Below the pieces are notes generated by a model. It had not been told where the DNA came from and searched no databases. It saw only the letters and a program-made list of their open reading frames with translations. From Labedella gwakjiensis (lineage in GTDB: Bacteria > Actinomycetota > Actinomycetes > Actinomycetales > Microbacteriaceae), in the NCBI RefSeq assembly GCF_003014675.1, contig NZ_PYAU01000001.1, positions 372,001 through 436,000 of the forward strand: 64,000 bases of DNA, written 5' to 3'. Numbering within the stretch: position 1 is the first letter of the stretch; each line of letters opens with the position of its first letter. The translations under genes and the position numbers were made by a program. Shown piece after piece: positions 9,657-19,376 of this stretch.

Positions 9657-10960
9657 GTCCCCGCCCGGAGCAGGGTCTTGCCGAGATCGTCGAGGAAGCC
9701 GATGGTGAGGACCGTCAAGTCGCCGACGCGCCGCATGCTCGGCACGATCTCCGGGTCGCAGACCACGGCGACCACCGCGACCCCGGCGGGGAGGTTCGCG
9801 GAGGCGGCGCTCAAGGACGAGGCCGTCGCCGTCGAACCGCACACGAGGAAGACGAGGGAGACACCGGCGACGCCGTCGGATGCGAAACGCACGACGTCGC
9901 CGAGTCGCAATGCGGTGGCCGCGGGGTCGACGCGGCAGAGGTCGTCGAGCAGTCGGCTGGGCGACAGCGATGACAGCTGTTCGATCGGGCGCGGGGACGC
10001 GACACCGGCACGGGTCACCGCGCTCGCCACAACGGCGACCTCGCGGCCGTCCGCGATGGCGCGCGTGCCGAGGGAGCCGGCGACGCTGACGGCCATCTCG
10101 AACTCCTCATCCGTCGCGAACTCGGTGGGGTGGAGACCGAGCACGATCATGAGGTGGCTGCGCCTGGTCTCCTCGAACTGCCGCACCATGTACTGGCCCG
10201 TCTTGGCCGTGCTCTTCCAGTGGATCGCCCGGCGCTCGTCGCCGGGCACGTACTCCCGCAGGGAATGGAACGACAGATCGCTCGCGGTGAGCTCGCTCGT
10301 GGGGATCCCCTCCAGGTCGCGGACGAACCCCGTACTGATGCTCGGGATCGAGATCGTCCGCGGGTGGACGAAGAGGTCGACCTGTTTGTCCCATCGGCGC
10401 TCGCGTGTGACGAGACCGATGGGGTCGGCGCGGATCGTGCGCACCGGACCGATCGGCACGACGCCCCTCCGAGCACCCGTCATCACGAAGACGTCCTCGA
10501 AGCGCGCACCGACCGCGAGGCCGGGGATCGCGAAATCGGCGATGGACTCCCCCACCGGCACCTCGACGCGCACGCGCCCCAGACGGCGACGCGTCGGGTT
10601 CGTCACCGTGAGCTGGATCGCCGCCTGGTCGCCGACGACGACACGGCCGAGGGGGATGCGCATCGTGGCTTCGTGACTCGACCTCCCGATGAGGAACGCG
10701 GCGGCCAGGAGGAGGACGACGAGTCCCGTCCAGGCGATCGCGACGAACTCGGTCCAGCCGGCGAGGTACCCGACCACGAAGGCGATGCACACGACGCCTG
10801 CGATCACCCATCCGAGCGGCTCGACCACGGCGGCGACGCGTCGCCACCCCGACACGGCGGCGTCGGCGCATGCCGTCGTCACGCTCACGACACCCCGGAT
10901 CGCCGCAGCGAGCACTCCGACCTGGCTCGGGCCGTCGGTCGCGCGACGGAGGAGCGTCAT
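9653..10960 (-). CDS. DUF58 domain protein, copy A
   Basis: A 435-residue partner of MoxR ATPases. Two membrane helices lie near residues 48-95. The DUF58 signature follows at about 230-270: LREYVPGDERRAIHWKSTA, then GQYMVRQFEE. The domain resembles a von Willebrand A fold, without a clear MIDAS motif visible here. In other bacteria moxR-duf58 pairs act as chaperone systems for envelope or metal-dependent proteins. ATGA overlaps on both sides (with moxR upstream and the transglutaminase-like gene downstream) show tight coupling. Paralogue of 24119-25381. Confidence 0.9.
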   Translation of the reverse strand: MTLLRRATDGPSQVGVLAAAIRGVVSVTTACADAAVSGWRRVAAVVEPLGWVIAGVVCIAFVVGYLAGWTEFVAIAWTGLVVLLLAAAFLIGRSSHEATMRIPLGRVVVGDQAAIQLTVTNPTRRRLGRVRVEVPVGESIADFAIPGLAVGARFEDVFVMTGARRGVVPIGPVRTIRADPIGLVTRERRWDKQVDLFVHPRTISIPSISTGFVRDLEGIPTSELTASDLSFHSLREYVPGDERRAIHWKSTAKTGQYMVRQFEETRRSHLMIVLGLHPTEFATDEEFEMAVSVAGSLGTRAIADGREVAVVASAVTRAGVASPRPIEQLSSLSPSRLLDDLCRVDPAATALRLGDVVRFASDGVAGVSLVFLVCGSTATASSLSAASANLPAGVAVVAVVCDPEIVPSMRRVGDLTVLTIGFLDDLGKTLLRAGT

Positions 10961-11925
10961 CGCGAGCCCTGGTCCTGGGGTGGCGGCGTGTCGATGAGGA
11001 CGCGGGAGACGACGCTCGACGGCGTGACGCCGTCGAACTCGGCCTCGGGGTCGAGGACGAGACGATGGCCCAGCACGGCTTCGGCGAGCGCCTTCACGTC
11101 GTCGGGGATGACGAAGGAGCGTCCGGCGGAGGCTGCGAGGGCCCTCGTCGCCCTGACGAGGGCGAGAGCGGCCCTGACGCTCGCGCCGAGTCGCACCTCC
11201 GAGGCCGATCGCGTGCCCTCCACGATGCGGGCGATGTAGTCGTTGATCGAGGGGTCGACGTGCACGGTCGACACGAGGGAGACCATGTCCGCGACGGTCG
11301 AGGCCGGCACGACGGCCGAGATCTCGTGGGCCTCGCTCGCGTGCGGGTTCTCCAGGATGCGCATCGTGGACTGGTGGTCGGGGTAGCCGATCGACGTCTT
11401 CAGGAGGAAGCGGTCGAGCTGGGCCTCGGGGAGCCTGTAGGTGCCGGCCTGCTCGATCGGGTTCTGCGTCGCGATCACCATGAAGGGGGCATCAACGCGG
11501 TGCCGGACCCCGTCCACCGTGACCTGCCCCTCCTCCATGACCTCGAGGAGGGCGGACTGTGTCTTGGGGCTCGCCCTGTTGATCTCGTCGGCGAGCACGA
11601 TGTTCGCGAAGATCGGGCCCTGGTGGAACTCGAACCTCTGGCTCTTCTGATCGAAGATGCTCACGCCCGTGATGTCGCCGGGGAGCAGGTCCGGTGTGAA
11701 CTGCACGCGGCTGGCGCTGCCGTCGATGCTCTGCGCGATCGCCCGCGCGAGCGAGGTCTTGCCGGTACCCGGCACGTCCTCGAGGAGCAGGTGTCCCCCG
11801 CTGAACAGGGCGACGAACGCGAGCCGGATCACGTGACTCTTGCCGAGGAGCACCTGGTCGACGTTCGCGATCATCCGATCGCACACGCCGGCGAACCACG
11901 TGGCCTGCTCCGGGGTCATCGTCAT
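10957..11925 (-). CDS. MoxR-family AAA+ ATPase, copy A
   Basis: A 322-residue ATPase, full family length. Walker A is EDVPGTGKTS, Walker B LADEINRASPKTQSALLEVMEE is shown here in part (LADEINRAS), sensor 1 lies in ATQNPIEQAGTY, and the arginine-finger region EAQLDRF follows. MoxR proteins are thought to remodel or activate vWA-domain clients; here the nearest partner is DUF58, whose start overlaps its stop as ATGA. The same length as the copy B enzyme (25401-26369), with strong identity around the nucleotide site. It starts 45 nt after the giant Ig/FN3 gene, so the target may be that surface protein (inference). Confidence 0.93.
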   Translation of the reverse strand: MTMTPEQATWFAGVCDRMIANVDQVLLGKSHVIRLAFVALFSGGHLLLEDVPGTGKTSLARAIAQSIDGSASRVQFTPDLLPGDITGVSIFDQKSQRFEFHQGPIFANIVLADEINRASPKTQSALLEVMEEGQVTVDGVRHRVDAPFMVIATQNPIEQAGTYRLPEAQLDRFLLKTSIGYPDHQSTMRILENPHASEAHEISAVVPASTVADMVSLVSTVHVDPSINDYIARIVEGTRSASEVRLGASVRAALALVRATRALAASAGRSFVIPDDVKALAEAVLGHRLVLDPEAEFDGVTPSSVVSRVLIDTPPPQDQGSR

Positions 11926-11970
11926 GTCGCGTTCTCTTTCGTCGGGTTCAAGGAGTCTGGCATTGCACCG

Positions 11971-14900
11971 TCACGACCTGTACTGGTCCTTGTGGACGGG
12001 CTGACCGGGGAGAGAGACCTCCACCCAGATGTTGCCACGAGTGCCCGACGTGTTCGTGCACGACCCGGTGACACCCAGTGGTGTTCCAGCCGTCGCGAAG
12101 TTGTCGCAGCTGAACAGGAGGTATGGGCCGGGCTCGCCGCCGATGGGTTTACCGTCGGCGAAGCTCGTCGTGAGGTCGTTCGTCTGCGGCGACACCCGCG
12201 TGCTCACGACGGCATTCGGAGTGGAGGTCGCGCCAGACCACTCGCTGCACAGCCGAGTACTTCCGTAGGTCTCGCACACCTGGAACTGGAGCTGCAGCAC
12301 GTAGCCCCACTGCTGATCCGACGGGATGATGAACCCTGAGTCGTCGAGCGTGCGCTCGGAGGAGAACCCGCCACCGGTCGACCGGTACGAGACGATTGTC
12401 GACTGGGCGCCCCCGCTCGAGGCGAAGTCCACGTCGGCGACGTACGAGTAGAGACCTTCACCGAACTTCGCGAGCCGGCCGAACGACGCCGTCGGTGTGC
12501 CGGGGCGCTGCAGCGGCGTCGCGGAGACCTGGGCGCTCTCCGTGCACCCCTGCCCGTTGTAGGCGAACACGACGGCGCGGTAGTCGGTGTTCGGGGTGAG
12601 CCCCCTGAAGACGTACGACGTGGCGGTGCCGACCTCCACGAGCTCACCGTCCGGATCGGAGAGGCGGAGCTGCGGGTTCCCGTCGGTCACACCGTCGACC
12701 CGGCACGACGGGAGGGTGCCGTCGGAGGACAACGCGACGTAGTACCGCTGGATCGCCGCCCCGTTGCCGGAGAAGACTCCGGGCCAGCTCACCGAGACCC
12801 GTGTGCCGGAGGACTGGTCGGCCTCGGCCGTCGGTGCCGCCCCGGCTGTCGGCGCGCCCGCCGGTGTGTTCGAGCCCGTGGCCGCGTTCCACTGCGGGGT
12901 GGCACCGGCGAAGTCGTTGCGGGACTGCACCGTCACCGTCACGGGCGTCCCGTTCGGGATGGACGGGGACTGGACCGACCGTACGTAACGCGTTCCCGCT
13001 GGGTCGCTCCGGCTCACCGTCTGCGTCTGCGTCACCCCTCCGACCGTCACGTCGTACGCGACGATCGGGCTGGCCGCCGACGAATCCGACGGCTTCGTCC
13101 ACGACACACGCAGCCCGCCGTCGAGGGGAGTCGATGTGAGATTCTCGGGGGCCGGCGGGATGAGATCGGACCACACGGGCGTACCGAGCGTCGTCGGTTC
13201 GCTCGTCCCGACGGCGTTCGTCGCGGTCACCTGGACCCGAACGGCGTTCTCTCGACCGTTTCCCGGCGTCTGGACGGTACAGGTCGACGACGCGCACGGA
13301 GTCGACGAGATCACGGCTCCGGTCGACGCGTTCATGAGCGTCACGGTGAAGTTCTGGATCGCCGCGTTGTTGAAGCTCCCTGGCGTCCAGCCGAGGGTGA
13401 GACTCCGGTCCCCCGCCGAACGGAGGGCGAGTGCCGTCACGGGCTCTGGACGATCCTGGACGGAGATGCGCACGGTCCCCCACACGAACCGGCTCGGATC
13501 ACCGGTCGCATCCGCCACCTGATACTGCAGCACGGCATCGGAGATGGCCGCGTCGGCCGTGACGCTCACGGTGAGCAGACTCCGGTCGGCCGACGGTGAG
13601 ACCGAGACGCCCGCGGGCAGACCGCCCCCGGCGATTCCCCTGACGTCGATGACACGCAGCGCCGTGTCGGGGAACGGATTGGTCGCCCCGTCGTTCGCGA
13701 GCACATCGATCGTCTCGCTCGAGCCGCGCGCCAGCTGCACGGTGTCCGCTTGCGGGACGGCGAGCGGGAGCGTCGACGGCACGACCCGGAGGTCGATGGA
13801 TCCGCCGGTCCCGGCGTTGGCGTCGTCCTCCACACCGATCGAGAGCGCCACGGTGGAACCGACGTCGGCTGTCGACGCGACCTCGACCGTGAGCGAGCGA
13901 CCGTCGATCGAGGCCTCGACCCCCTCGGGCGCGGGCGCCTGGATCGAGTACGAGAGAGCGTCGAGGTTCTCCGGGTACGGGTAGGTCGTGAGGCGCGCGA
14001 GGTCGAGCGTGCGCGTCGAACCCGGCTCGACGTCGATCGTTCCGCCGGCGAACACGGGCGGCTGATTGTCCCGCGGGGTGACGGTGATCGGGAGGACGAG
14101 CGTCGCGATGCGTCCGGCCGGGTCGTCGGCGCCTGCTCCGTCCGTCACGGTGAACGAGATCGACGCCGGCCCGAAGTACGCGTCGGCGCTCGTGAACGCG
14201 AGCGTGTCGTCGTCGACGACGAGATCGTCCCCGTTCGCACGAGTGGCACGCACGGCGCTGCTGTCGGTGATCCGCACGTCGCGGTCACCGATGGCGACGA
14301 CGTAGTCCGCGAGGTCGATGCGCAGCGTCTCACCGCTCCGCACGGTCAACGGGGCTGCGGTGCTGCGGAGCTGGGGCAGCGCGTCGTCGAGTCCCGGTAC
14401 ACGCACGAACGCCCAGCCCTCGACGCCCTCCTCGTCCGGGTTCCAGACGCGGAAGGGGATGACCCGACTCGCGTCGCCGATCCGGACGACGATGTCTCCG
14501 TCCTCGTCGACGGTCGCGACGTCGGCGTAACGATCGGGGACGCCGACGGACAGCTCGGACACCGGGCCGTCGACGTACCGGACGTTCGCCCGGACGTCGA
14601 CCGTGACCGAGTCTCGGTCGAGCACGTCCTCGACGCGCACGATCGAGTCGCGAGCGACCGGTACCGCCGGCGCGGCATCGGCGTCCACGACGACCGTGAT
14701 GAAGTTCGACGACGTGCCTCCCCGCTCGTTGGCGATCGTGTAGACGAAGCCGTACCGGCCCTCGGCGGCGGGGACGATGACGTCGATGGAGTCGCCGACG
14801 ATCGAGGCGACGATGGAGGGGTCCGTCGATTCGACACTCGCGATCAGCAGCGCGCCGCCGTCCGGGTCGGAGTCGTTGTCGAGCACCGGGATGGTGACCG

Positions 14901-17838
14901 TGCGGGACGGCCTCGTGATCACGAGGTCCTCGACGGCGATGGGATTGCGTGCAGCGTCGGCCCGCGTCGCGACACCGACGCGCACCGTGCCCGTCGATTG
15001 TGCGCCGAGGGCGTCGACGACGGTGTACTCGAAGGTGTCCGTCCCCGCCTCGTATGCACCCGCCTGGTAGTCGAACCAGGTCGGACCGCTCGCGACGACG
15101 CTTCCGCGCTCCGGCGAGCTCGACTGGCCGACGAGTTGCACGGAATCGCCGTCCGGGTCGATGCCGGACAGGGGGATCTCCACCCGCACGGTCTCCCCCG
15201 CGAAGACGCGAGCGGTGACCGCCCGGGGAGCCGGGGCGGAGTTCGACGAACGATCGACCTCTCGCACGCTCAGGGTGATGTCGGCATCTGCCCACTGGCC
15301 GTCCGGTCCGAGCACCCGATAGGTGATGGTGGATTCGCCGGGAGTCGACGGAGCGAGGTACCGGACGACGTCTCCCGACACGAAGGCGAGTCCCCGGTCG
15401 TCCGGCAGTCCTCTCGGGAGCTCCGTCGCCAGAGTCAACCGGCTGCCGTCCGGATGCTCGTCGTTGTCGAGGACGGGGATGTCGACGACGTCGCCGACGC
15501 GGACGGACACCGTATCGGCGGTCGCGATCGGCGGTTGCGGTCTCGTCGGCTCCGGGATCTCGATGACCGTGATCGAACCGGTCGCCTCGGCGTATCCGTT
15601 GCTGAGCGTGTACGGCACCGTGACGGGCTGTGCGAGCGGACCGGTGAGGACCACGCGAACCGAGCGCTGCTCGAGAACCTCGACCCGGATGCTCGATGCG
15701 AGCTCCTCGGTGTCGACGTCCGTCACGAGGAGGATTCCCCCGGCCGGATCCCTGTCGGTCTCGAGGACGTCGATGGTGTGAGGCGTGCCCGCTCTCACGA
15801 AGACCGTGTGGGGGGCCGGGATCGGCGCGGCCCCGACCGACGGCGGCGTCGTGACCTGGACCCGCACGACACCAGCCGTCGTGCTCGTGCCGTCGGTGAC
15901 CGAGAAGTCGACGTAGTAGGTGCCGGCCGCCGCCGCGGTGAACCGGAACGTGCCGGCGTCGTAGTCGGGCACGACGGCGACACCGTCCTTGTCGGACACG
16001 CCGGCGAGACGAATCGCGTCGACACCGCCCCGAGCGCGGACGAGGGGCGAGACGGTGATCTCCTCGTTCGCATTCGCGACGGCCGAGAACGGCTCGACGA
16101 TGATGGGCACGTCCCCGCTCTCCCGAACGGTGACCGAGAGCCGTCCGGCGCGTTCGAGGCTGCCATCGGACGCCACGAGCGCGACGTCGGAGCGACCGAT
16201 GGTGTCGCCTGACGATGTGAAGACGACGGTGCCGTCCGGCTTCGACACGGCGAGCTCCGGGTCGGCCGCGGTCGCGGAGACGAGGTAGAACGGATCACCG
16301 TCGGGGTCGTACCAGGTGGTGAGCGCATTGGTCGAGACACGCCCGCCGGCGGCGACGAGCGTCTTCGGTGCACGCACCTGGATGGGAGCCGTGTTCTCCT
16401 CTGCGTCCCTCACCTCCACCTCGACGGAGGCGGTCGCCGACCCGCCGCGGCCGTCGCTCACCGTGTAGTCGACGGTGAGGGATCCGCTCGCCTCCTCGGA
16501 GAGGGTGACCTGCAACGCCTGTCCGTCCGAGACGATGTCGATCCGGCCGGCGTCCTCCGCGATCGCGCCGACGGAGTCGATCACGAGGACGTCGCCGTTC
16601 GGATCGTAGTCGTTGAGAAGAACGGGGAGCGGCGAGGTGCGTCCAGGGCGAGCGCCGAAGGTGTCCTCGACCGCGACCGGAGGCAATGGACGGGTGTCGT
16701 ACTCGCGCGGTGCGTCCTCGTCGTTCTGCTCGATGTCCTGGCGGTCCTCGTCGTCGTCGAGGAGGTCCTGCCAGTTGTCGATGAGCACGTCACCGTCCTG
16801 CACGGCCCAGGAGCGTCCGGACCGTCCGTCGTTCAGGAGGACGCGACCGCGGTTCTCGCGGAACGTCGCGGCCGACGACTCCCCGAGTCCGTCGAGGTCG
16901 GCCGATCGCGGCGCGGACGAGCCGCACCGCTCCCACAGCGAGCCGTCGCCCCACGCCGCGTAGAGGCAGCCGCCGACCATCGAGGGGACGACCGGTGACC
17001 CCTGCGCGTCCGCGACACGGTTCGGGTCCCCGCCGGCGAGGGGCACCTCGAGGAGCCCAGAGGAGAGAGCGACGGCGACGGCGTCGCCCTGATCGCTCGG
17101 GGCCTGCATCTCGGCTCCCACCGTCGACTCGTCGAGCGTGCGGCGCTCCTCGCCGACCTGGAGCACCCCGTTCTCCCTGTCGAGCAGGGCGACGGTCTCA
17201 CCGATCACCGTGATCCCGATGTCGTCTCCGTCGAACGGATCGACCTCCGTCGACTCGCTCGGCCCGTCCTCGGTCGCCGCGTCGAATGTGCTCACCTCGC
17301 CGACGGACGGCGAGAAGACCGCGAGACGTCCGCCGGGGGTGATGGCGGACACGGCCCCCTCGCCGAACTGCAGCGTCGCCTCCGTGGTGGCGTCGAAGTC
17401 CCGCAGTCCGTCGAGCGGCACGATCCAGACGTCGCCGTCTGCGACGATGACCACACGGTCGCCCGCGAGGCCGACCGTCTCGGTGCCAGACGGGAGAGGA
17501 ACCTCGTCGCCCGGAACGGCGTTCGCCACGTCGACGAGCGACAGGGACGACCTTCCCCTGTCCACGACGACGACCGTCTCCCCGCTCTGCAGCACGTCCA
17601 GGTCGGCGGACTCCACGGGGAAGGCGCTGTTCAACTCGCCCACTTCGAGATTCGCCCGGCCCACCGCGCCGTCCTGGCCGTTCACGACCCAGACGGCGGC
17701 ATCATCGAGCTCGGTGTTCTGCGTCCGGTAGCCCGTGGACGTCACGGCCACCGTCGCGAGCACGGCGACGAGTCCCACCGCTGCCGTCCCCGAGAGCAGT
17801 CGACGGCGACGACGACGGATCCATTCGCCCAGCATCAT
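11971..17838 (-). CDS. Giant Ig-like/FN3 surface protein, copy A (1955 aa)
   Basis: Membrane-anchored extracellular protein. A basic N-terminus (GEWIRRRRRRLL) leads into one hydrophobic helix (about 13-33). A beta-propeller-like region with GETVVV/GDRVVIV strands covers about 45-345 and an acidic linker runs to about 385. Then come eleven Ig-like (Big_9/VCBS-type) repeats to about 1460, the best reading PVLDNDxDPDG, as in cadherin-like bacterial Ig domains. Three or four FN3 domains follow (about 1463-1850; motif NAVGTSEP), with a cysteine-containing end. Start ATG 17838 forms ATGA with the kinase stop, so kinase and giant are coupled; the in-frame extension upstream only overlaps the kinase. 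It corresponds to fn3 of the PFNA cluster. Adhesion or ligand binding is likely but untested. Confidence 0.85.
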   Translation of the reverse strand: MMLGEWIRRRRRRLLSGTAAVGLVAVLATVAVTSTGYRTQNTELDDAAVWVVNGQDGAVGRANLEVGELNSAFPVESADLDVLQSGETVVVVDRGRSSLSLVDVANAVPGDEVPLPSGTETVGLAGDRVVIVADGDVWIVPLDGLRDFDATTEATLQFGEGAVSAITPGGRLAVFSPSVGEVSTFDAATEDGPSESTEVDPFDGDDIGITVIGETVALLDRENGVLQVGEERRTLDESTVGAEMQAPSDQGDAVAVALSSGLLEVPLAGGDPNRVADAQGSPVVPSMVGGCLYAAWGDGSLWERCGSSAPRSADLDGLGESSAATFRENRGRVLLNDGRSGRSWAVQDGDVLIDNWQDLLDDDEDRQDIEQNDEDAPREYDTRPLPPVAVEDTFGARPGRTSPLPVLLNDYDPNGDVLVIDSVGAIAEDAGRIDIVSDGQALQVTLSEEASGSLTVDYTVSDGRGGSATASVEVEVRDAEENTAPIQVRAPKTLVAAGGRVSTNALTTWYDPDGDPFYLVSATAADPELAVSKPDGTVVFTSSGDTIGRSDVALVASDGSLERAGRLSVTVRESGDVPIIVEPFSAVANANEEITVSPLVRARGGVDAIRLAGVSDKDGVAVVPDYDAGTFRFTAAAAGTYYVDFSVTDGTSTTAGVVRVQVTTPPSVGAAPIPAPHTVFVRAGTPHTIDVLETDRDPAGGILLVTDVDTEELASSIRVEVLEQRSVRVVLTGPLAQPVTVPYTLSNGYAEATGSITVIEIPEPTRPQPPIATADTVSVRVGDVVDIPVLDNDEHPDGSRLTLATELPRGLPDDRGLAFVSGDVVRYLAPSTPGESTITYRVLGPDGQWADADITLSVREVDRSSNSAPAPRAVTARVFAGETVRVEIPLSGIDPDGDSVQLVGQSSSPERGSVVASGPTWFDYQAGAYEAGTDTFEYTVVDALGAQSTGTVRVGVATRADAARNPIAVEDLVITRPSRTVTIPVLDNDSDPDGGALLIASVESTDPSIVASIVGDSIDVIVPAAEGRYGFVYTIANERGGTSSNFITVVVDADAAPAVPVARDSIVRVEDVLDRDSVTVDVRANVRYVDGPVSELSVGVPDRYADVATVDEDGDIVVRIGDASRVIPFRVWNPDEEGVEGWAFVRVPGLDDALPQLRSTAAPLTVRSGETLRIDLADYVVAIGDRDVRITDSSAVRATRANGDDLVVDDDTLAFTSADAYFGPASISFTVTDGAGADDPAGRIATLVLPITVTPRDNQPPVFAGGTIDVEPGSTRTLDLARLTTYPYPENLDALSYSIQAPAPEGVEASIDGRSLTVEVASTADVGSTVALSIGVEDDANAGTGGSIDLRVVPSTLPLAVPQADTVQLARGSSETIDVLANDGATNPFPDTALRVIDVRGIAGGGLPAGVSVSPSADRSLLTVSVTADAAISDAVLQYQVADATGDPSRFVWGTVRISVQDRPEPVTALALRSAGDRSLTLGWTPGSFNNAAIQNFTVTLMNASTGAVISSTPCASSTCTVQTPGNGRENAVRVQVTATNAVGTSEPTTLGTPVWSDLIPPAPENLTSTPLDGGLRVSWTKPSDSSAASPIVAYDVTVGGVTQTQTVSRSDPAGTRYVRSVQSPSIPNGTPVTVTVQSRNDFAGATPQWNAATGSNTPAGAPTAGAAPTAEADQSSGTRVSVSWPGVFSGNGAAIQRYYVALSSDGTLPSCRVDGVTDGNPQLRLSDPDGELVEVGTATSYVFRGLTPNTDYRAVVFAYNGQGCTESAQVSATPLQRPGTPTASFGRLAKFGEGLYSYVADVDFASSGGAQSTIVSYRSTGGGFSSERTLDDSGFIIPSDQQWGYVLQLQFQVCETYGSTRLCSEWSGATSTPNAVVSTRVSPQTNDLTTSFADGKPIGGEPGPYLLFSCDNFATAGTPLGVTGSCTNTSGTRGNIWVEVSLPGQPVHKDQYRS

Positions 17839-19274
17839 CCGCTCCCGTCGGGGAGTTGGACGCACTTCTCCGCGCTCGGTTCCCCGAGGCGGCCGGAACG
17901 GCGCACGGCCACCGTGATGCACACGGAGTCGCCCGGAGTCCCGTCGATGCGGTACTCGGAGGTGCGCTGGGTGCTCTCGTTGCCGTCGGAACTCATGATG
18001 ACGAAGTTGTCACCGTCGACGGTGTCAGCCGAGGTCCACGAGAAGACGGCGGTGCCGTCCTCCACGGTGGCGGCGATGTCGCTGACGACGGGGATGGTCC
18101 CGTCCCCGCGGTCTCCGGTGAGCACGACGGTCGCGACGGCGGCCGCGAGCACCACGACGGCAGCCGACACGGCGATCACGGCCGTGCGACGACGCGACCC
18201 TCTGCGCTGATCGTCCCGCACCCCTGTGGTCGACCGACCACGGGATCCGAGCGACTCGCGCACCACGGTCCGCGCGTCTTCGACCGGTGCGACGTCCGAG
18301 GGACTCGTCCTCGTCTTGCGGGGACGACGCCCCGGGTCCACCTGTCGGATGGCGTTCGCGCGGGTGCGATCCGCCGGATCGGAGACGGCGGCTCGCGCCC
18401 AGCCGTCGATCGCGATGTCGGGGTGCGTCTGCGCGATGCCGAGCTCCGCCTCCACCATCTGGAGTTCCCTCGCGAATTCGAGGGCGCTCGACTGCCGGGC
18501 CTCCGGACGTCGGGACATCGCCCGTCGCAGCACGTCATGGAGTCGTTCCGGCACGTCGGGGCGCCCGAGCGGGGGGAGTTTGGCTCGAGCGATCCGGGTC
18601 ATGAGGTCGGCCGGAGAATTCTCACCGCCCGGCTGTTCGAACGGGCTCCGTCCCGCGAGGAGCGAGTACACCGTCGCACCGAGAGACCAGACCTCCGACG
18701 AGATGCCACCCGTCGAGACGCCGGAGACGATCTCGGGCGCCGACCACGGGACGGAGAGCCCGACGTTGCTGTCGGGCGCGACCGTCCCGATGACGGCTGC
18801 GATCCCGAAGTCGCTCAACACCGGGTTCCCGTACACCGTCTGCAGGATGTTCGACGGCTTGATGTCACGGTGGAGCACGCCGGCGCGGTGGGCGGACTCC
18901 GCGGCACCGGCGATCTTGATGCCGATCCGGAGCACGTCGGCGACGCTCAGCGGGTGGTCCCGATATCGGTCTCCGACGCTCGTCGGGCACATCTCCATCA
19001 CGAGGTACGGACGACCGTCGGCCGAGACGCCGGACTGGTGGACCGTCAGGATGGCCGGGTGCGTGCTGAGCTGCGCCATGAGGTCGGCCTCCGCACGGAA
19101 GACGTCCCTGGCGGCCTTGTCGGCGTATCCGCTCAGCATCACCTTCACGGCGACCTGTCGCCTCGGAGCATCCTGCTCGTAGAGGAACACGTCGGCGAAC
19201 CCGCCGGAACCGAGGATGGCCGAGAAGGTGAATCCGGGCAGAACAGGCGGCGCGGAGGGCAGCCGGGAGTTCAT
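17835..19274 (-). CDS. Membrane Ser/Thr kinase with FN3-like ectodomain, copy A
   Basis: Hanks-type kinase, 479 residues. Visible motifs are GSGGFADV (22-29), Lys44 in AVKV, Glu62, HRDIKPSN (Asp137), DFG (155-157) and APE (179-181). The usual Asp in the SDVWSLG motif is Glu194 (SSEVWSLG). A basic juxtamembrane linker precedes one helix (364-385). Outside the membrane is a single FN3-like domain of about 90 residues ending with two cysteines (DSVCITV, EKCVQL), instead of PASTA repeats. The start has a strong GGAGGTGA ribosome site. It forms ATGA with the giant gene downstream and equals pkb2 in the PFNA cluster. Probable substrates are the neighbouring FHA partners and MoxR/DUF58 proteins (inference). 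Confidence 0.92.
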   Translation of the reverse strand: MNSRLPSAPPVLPGFTFSAILGSGGFADVFLYEQDAPRRQVAVKVMLSGYADKAARDVFRAEADLMAQLSTHPAILTVHQSGVSADGRPYLVMEMCPTSVGDRYRDHPLSVADVLRIGIKIAGAAESAHRAGVLHRDIKPSNILQTVYGNPVLSDFGIAAVIGTVAPDSNVGLSVPWSAPEIVSGVSTGGISSEVWSLGATVYSLLAGRSPFEQPGGENSPADLMTRIARAKLPPLGRPDVPERLHDVLRRAMSRRPEARQSSALEFARELQMVEAELGIAQTHPDIAIDGWARAAVSDPADRTRANAIRQVDPGRRPRKTRTSPSDVAPVEDARTVVRESLGSRGRSTTGVRDDQRRGSRRRTAVIAVSAAVVVLAAAVATVVLTGDRGDGTIPVVSDIAATVEDGTAVFSWTSADTVDGDNFVIMSSDGNESTQRTSEYRIDGTPGDSVCITVAVRRSGRLGEPSAEKCVQLPDGSG

Positions 19275-19345
19275 GCGGGGTCACCTCCGATCACGGGTTG
19301 TCGCGCCGACGACGACACCGCTGGACGGCCGCGCGAATGAGCACA

Positions 19346-19351
19346 ATCCTA
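19346..19351 (-). promoter_or_regulatory. Candidate promoter of copy A kinase operon
   Basis: TAGGAT -10 box on the minus strand, about 70 nt before the kinase start, embedded in a 14-bp motif GATTGTGNTCATTC (19335-19348). The same motif, one position varying, lies upstream of both duplicated cysteine-protein pairs (39960-39973 and 41600-41613). No clear -35 box. It may give the kinase operon expression separate from the FHA gene before it. Confidence 0.45.
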
Positions 19352-19376
19352 GGCGGATTCGACGCCGTTGCCCCCT

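Noticed and set aside
13750-16212. 820-codon open frame opposite the copy A giant gene
   Set aside because: Shadow caused by the repeated Asp/Val/Thr codons of the Ig-like repeats.
17839-17922. N-terminal extension of the copy A giant protein
   Set aside because: It lies inside the kinase gene in another frame; the ATGA overlap and the signal-anchor position favour 17838.
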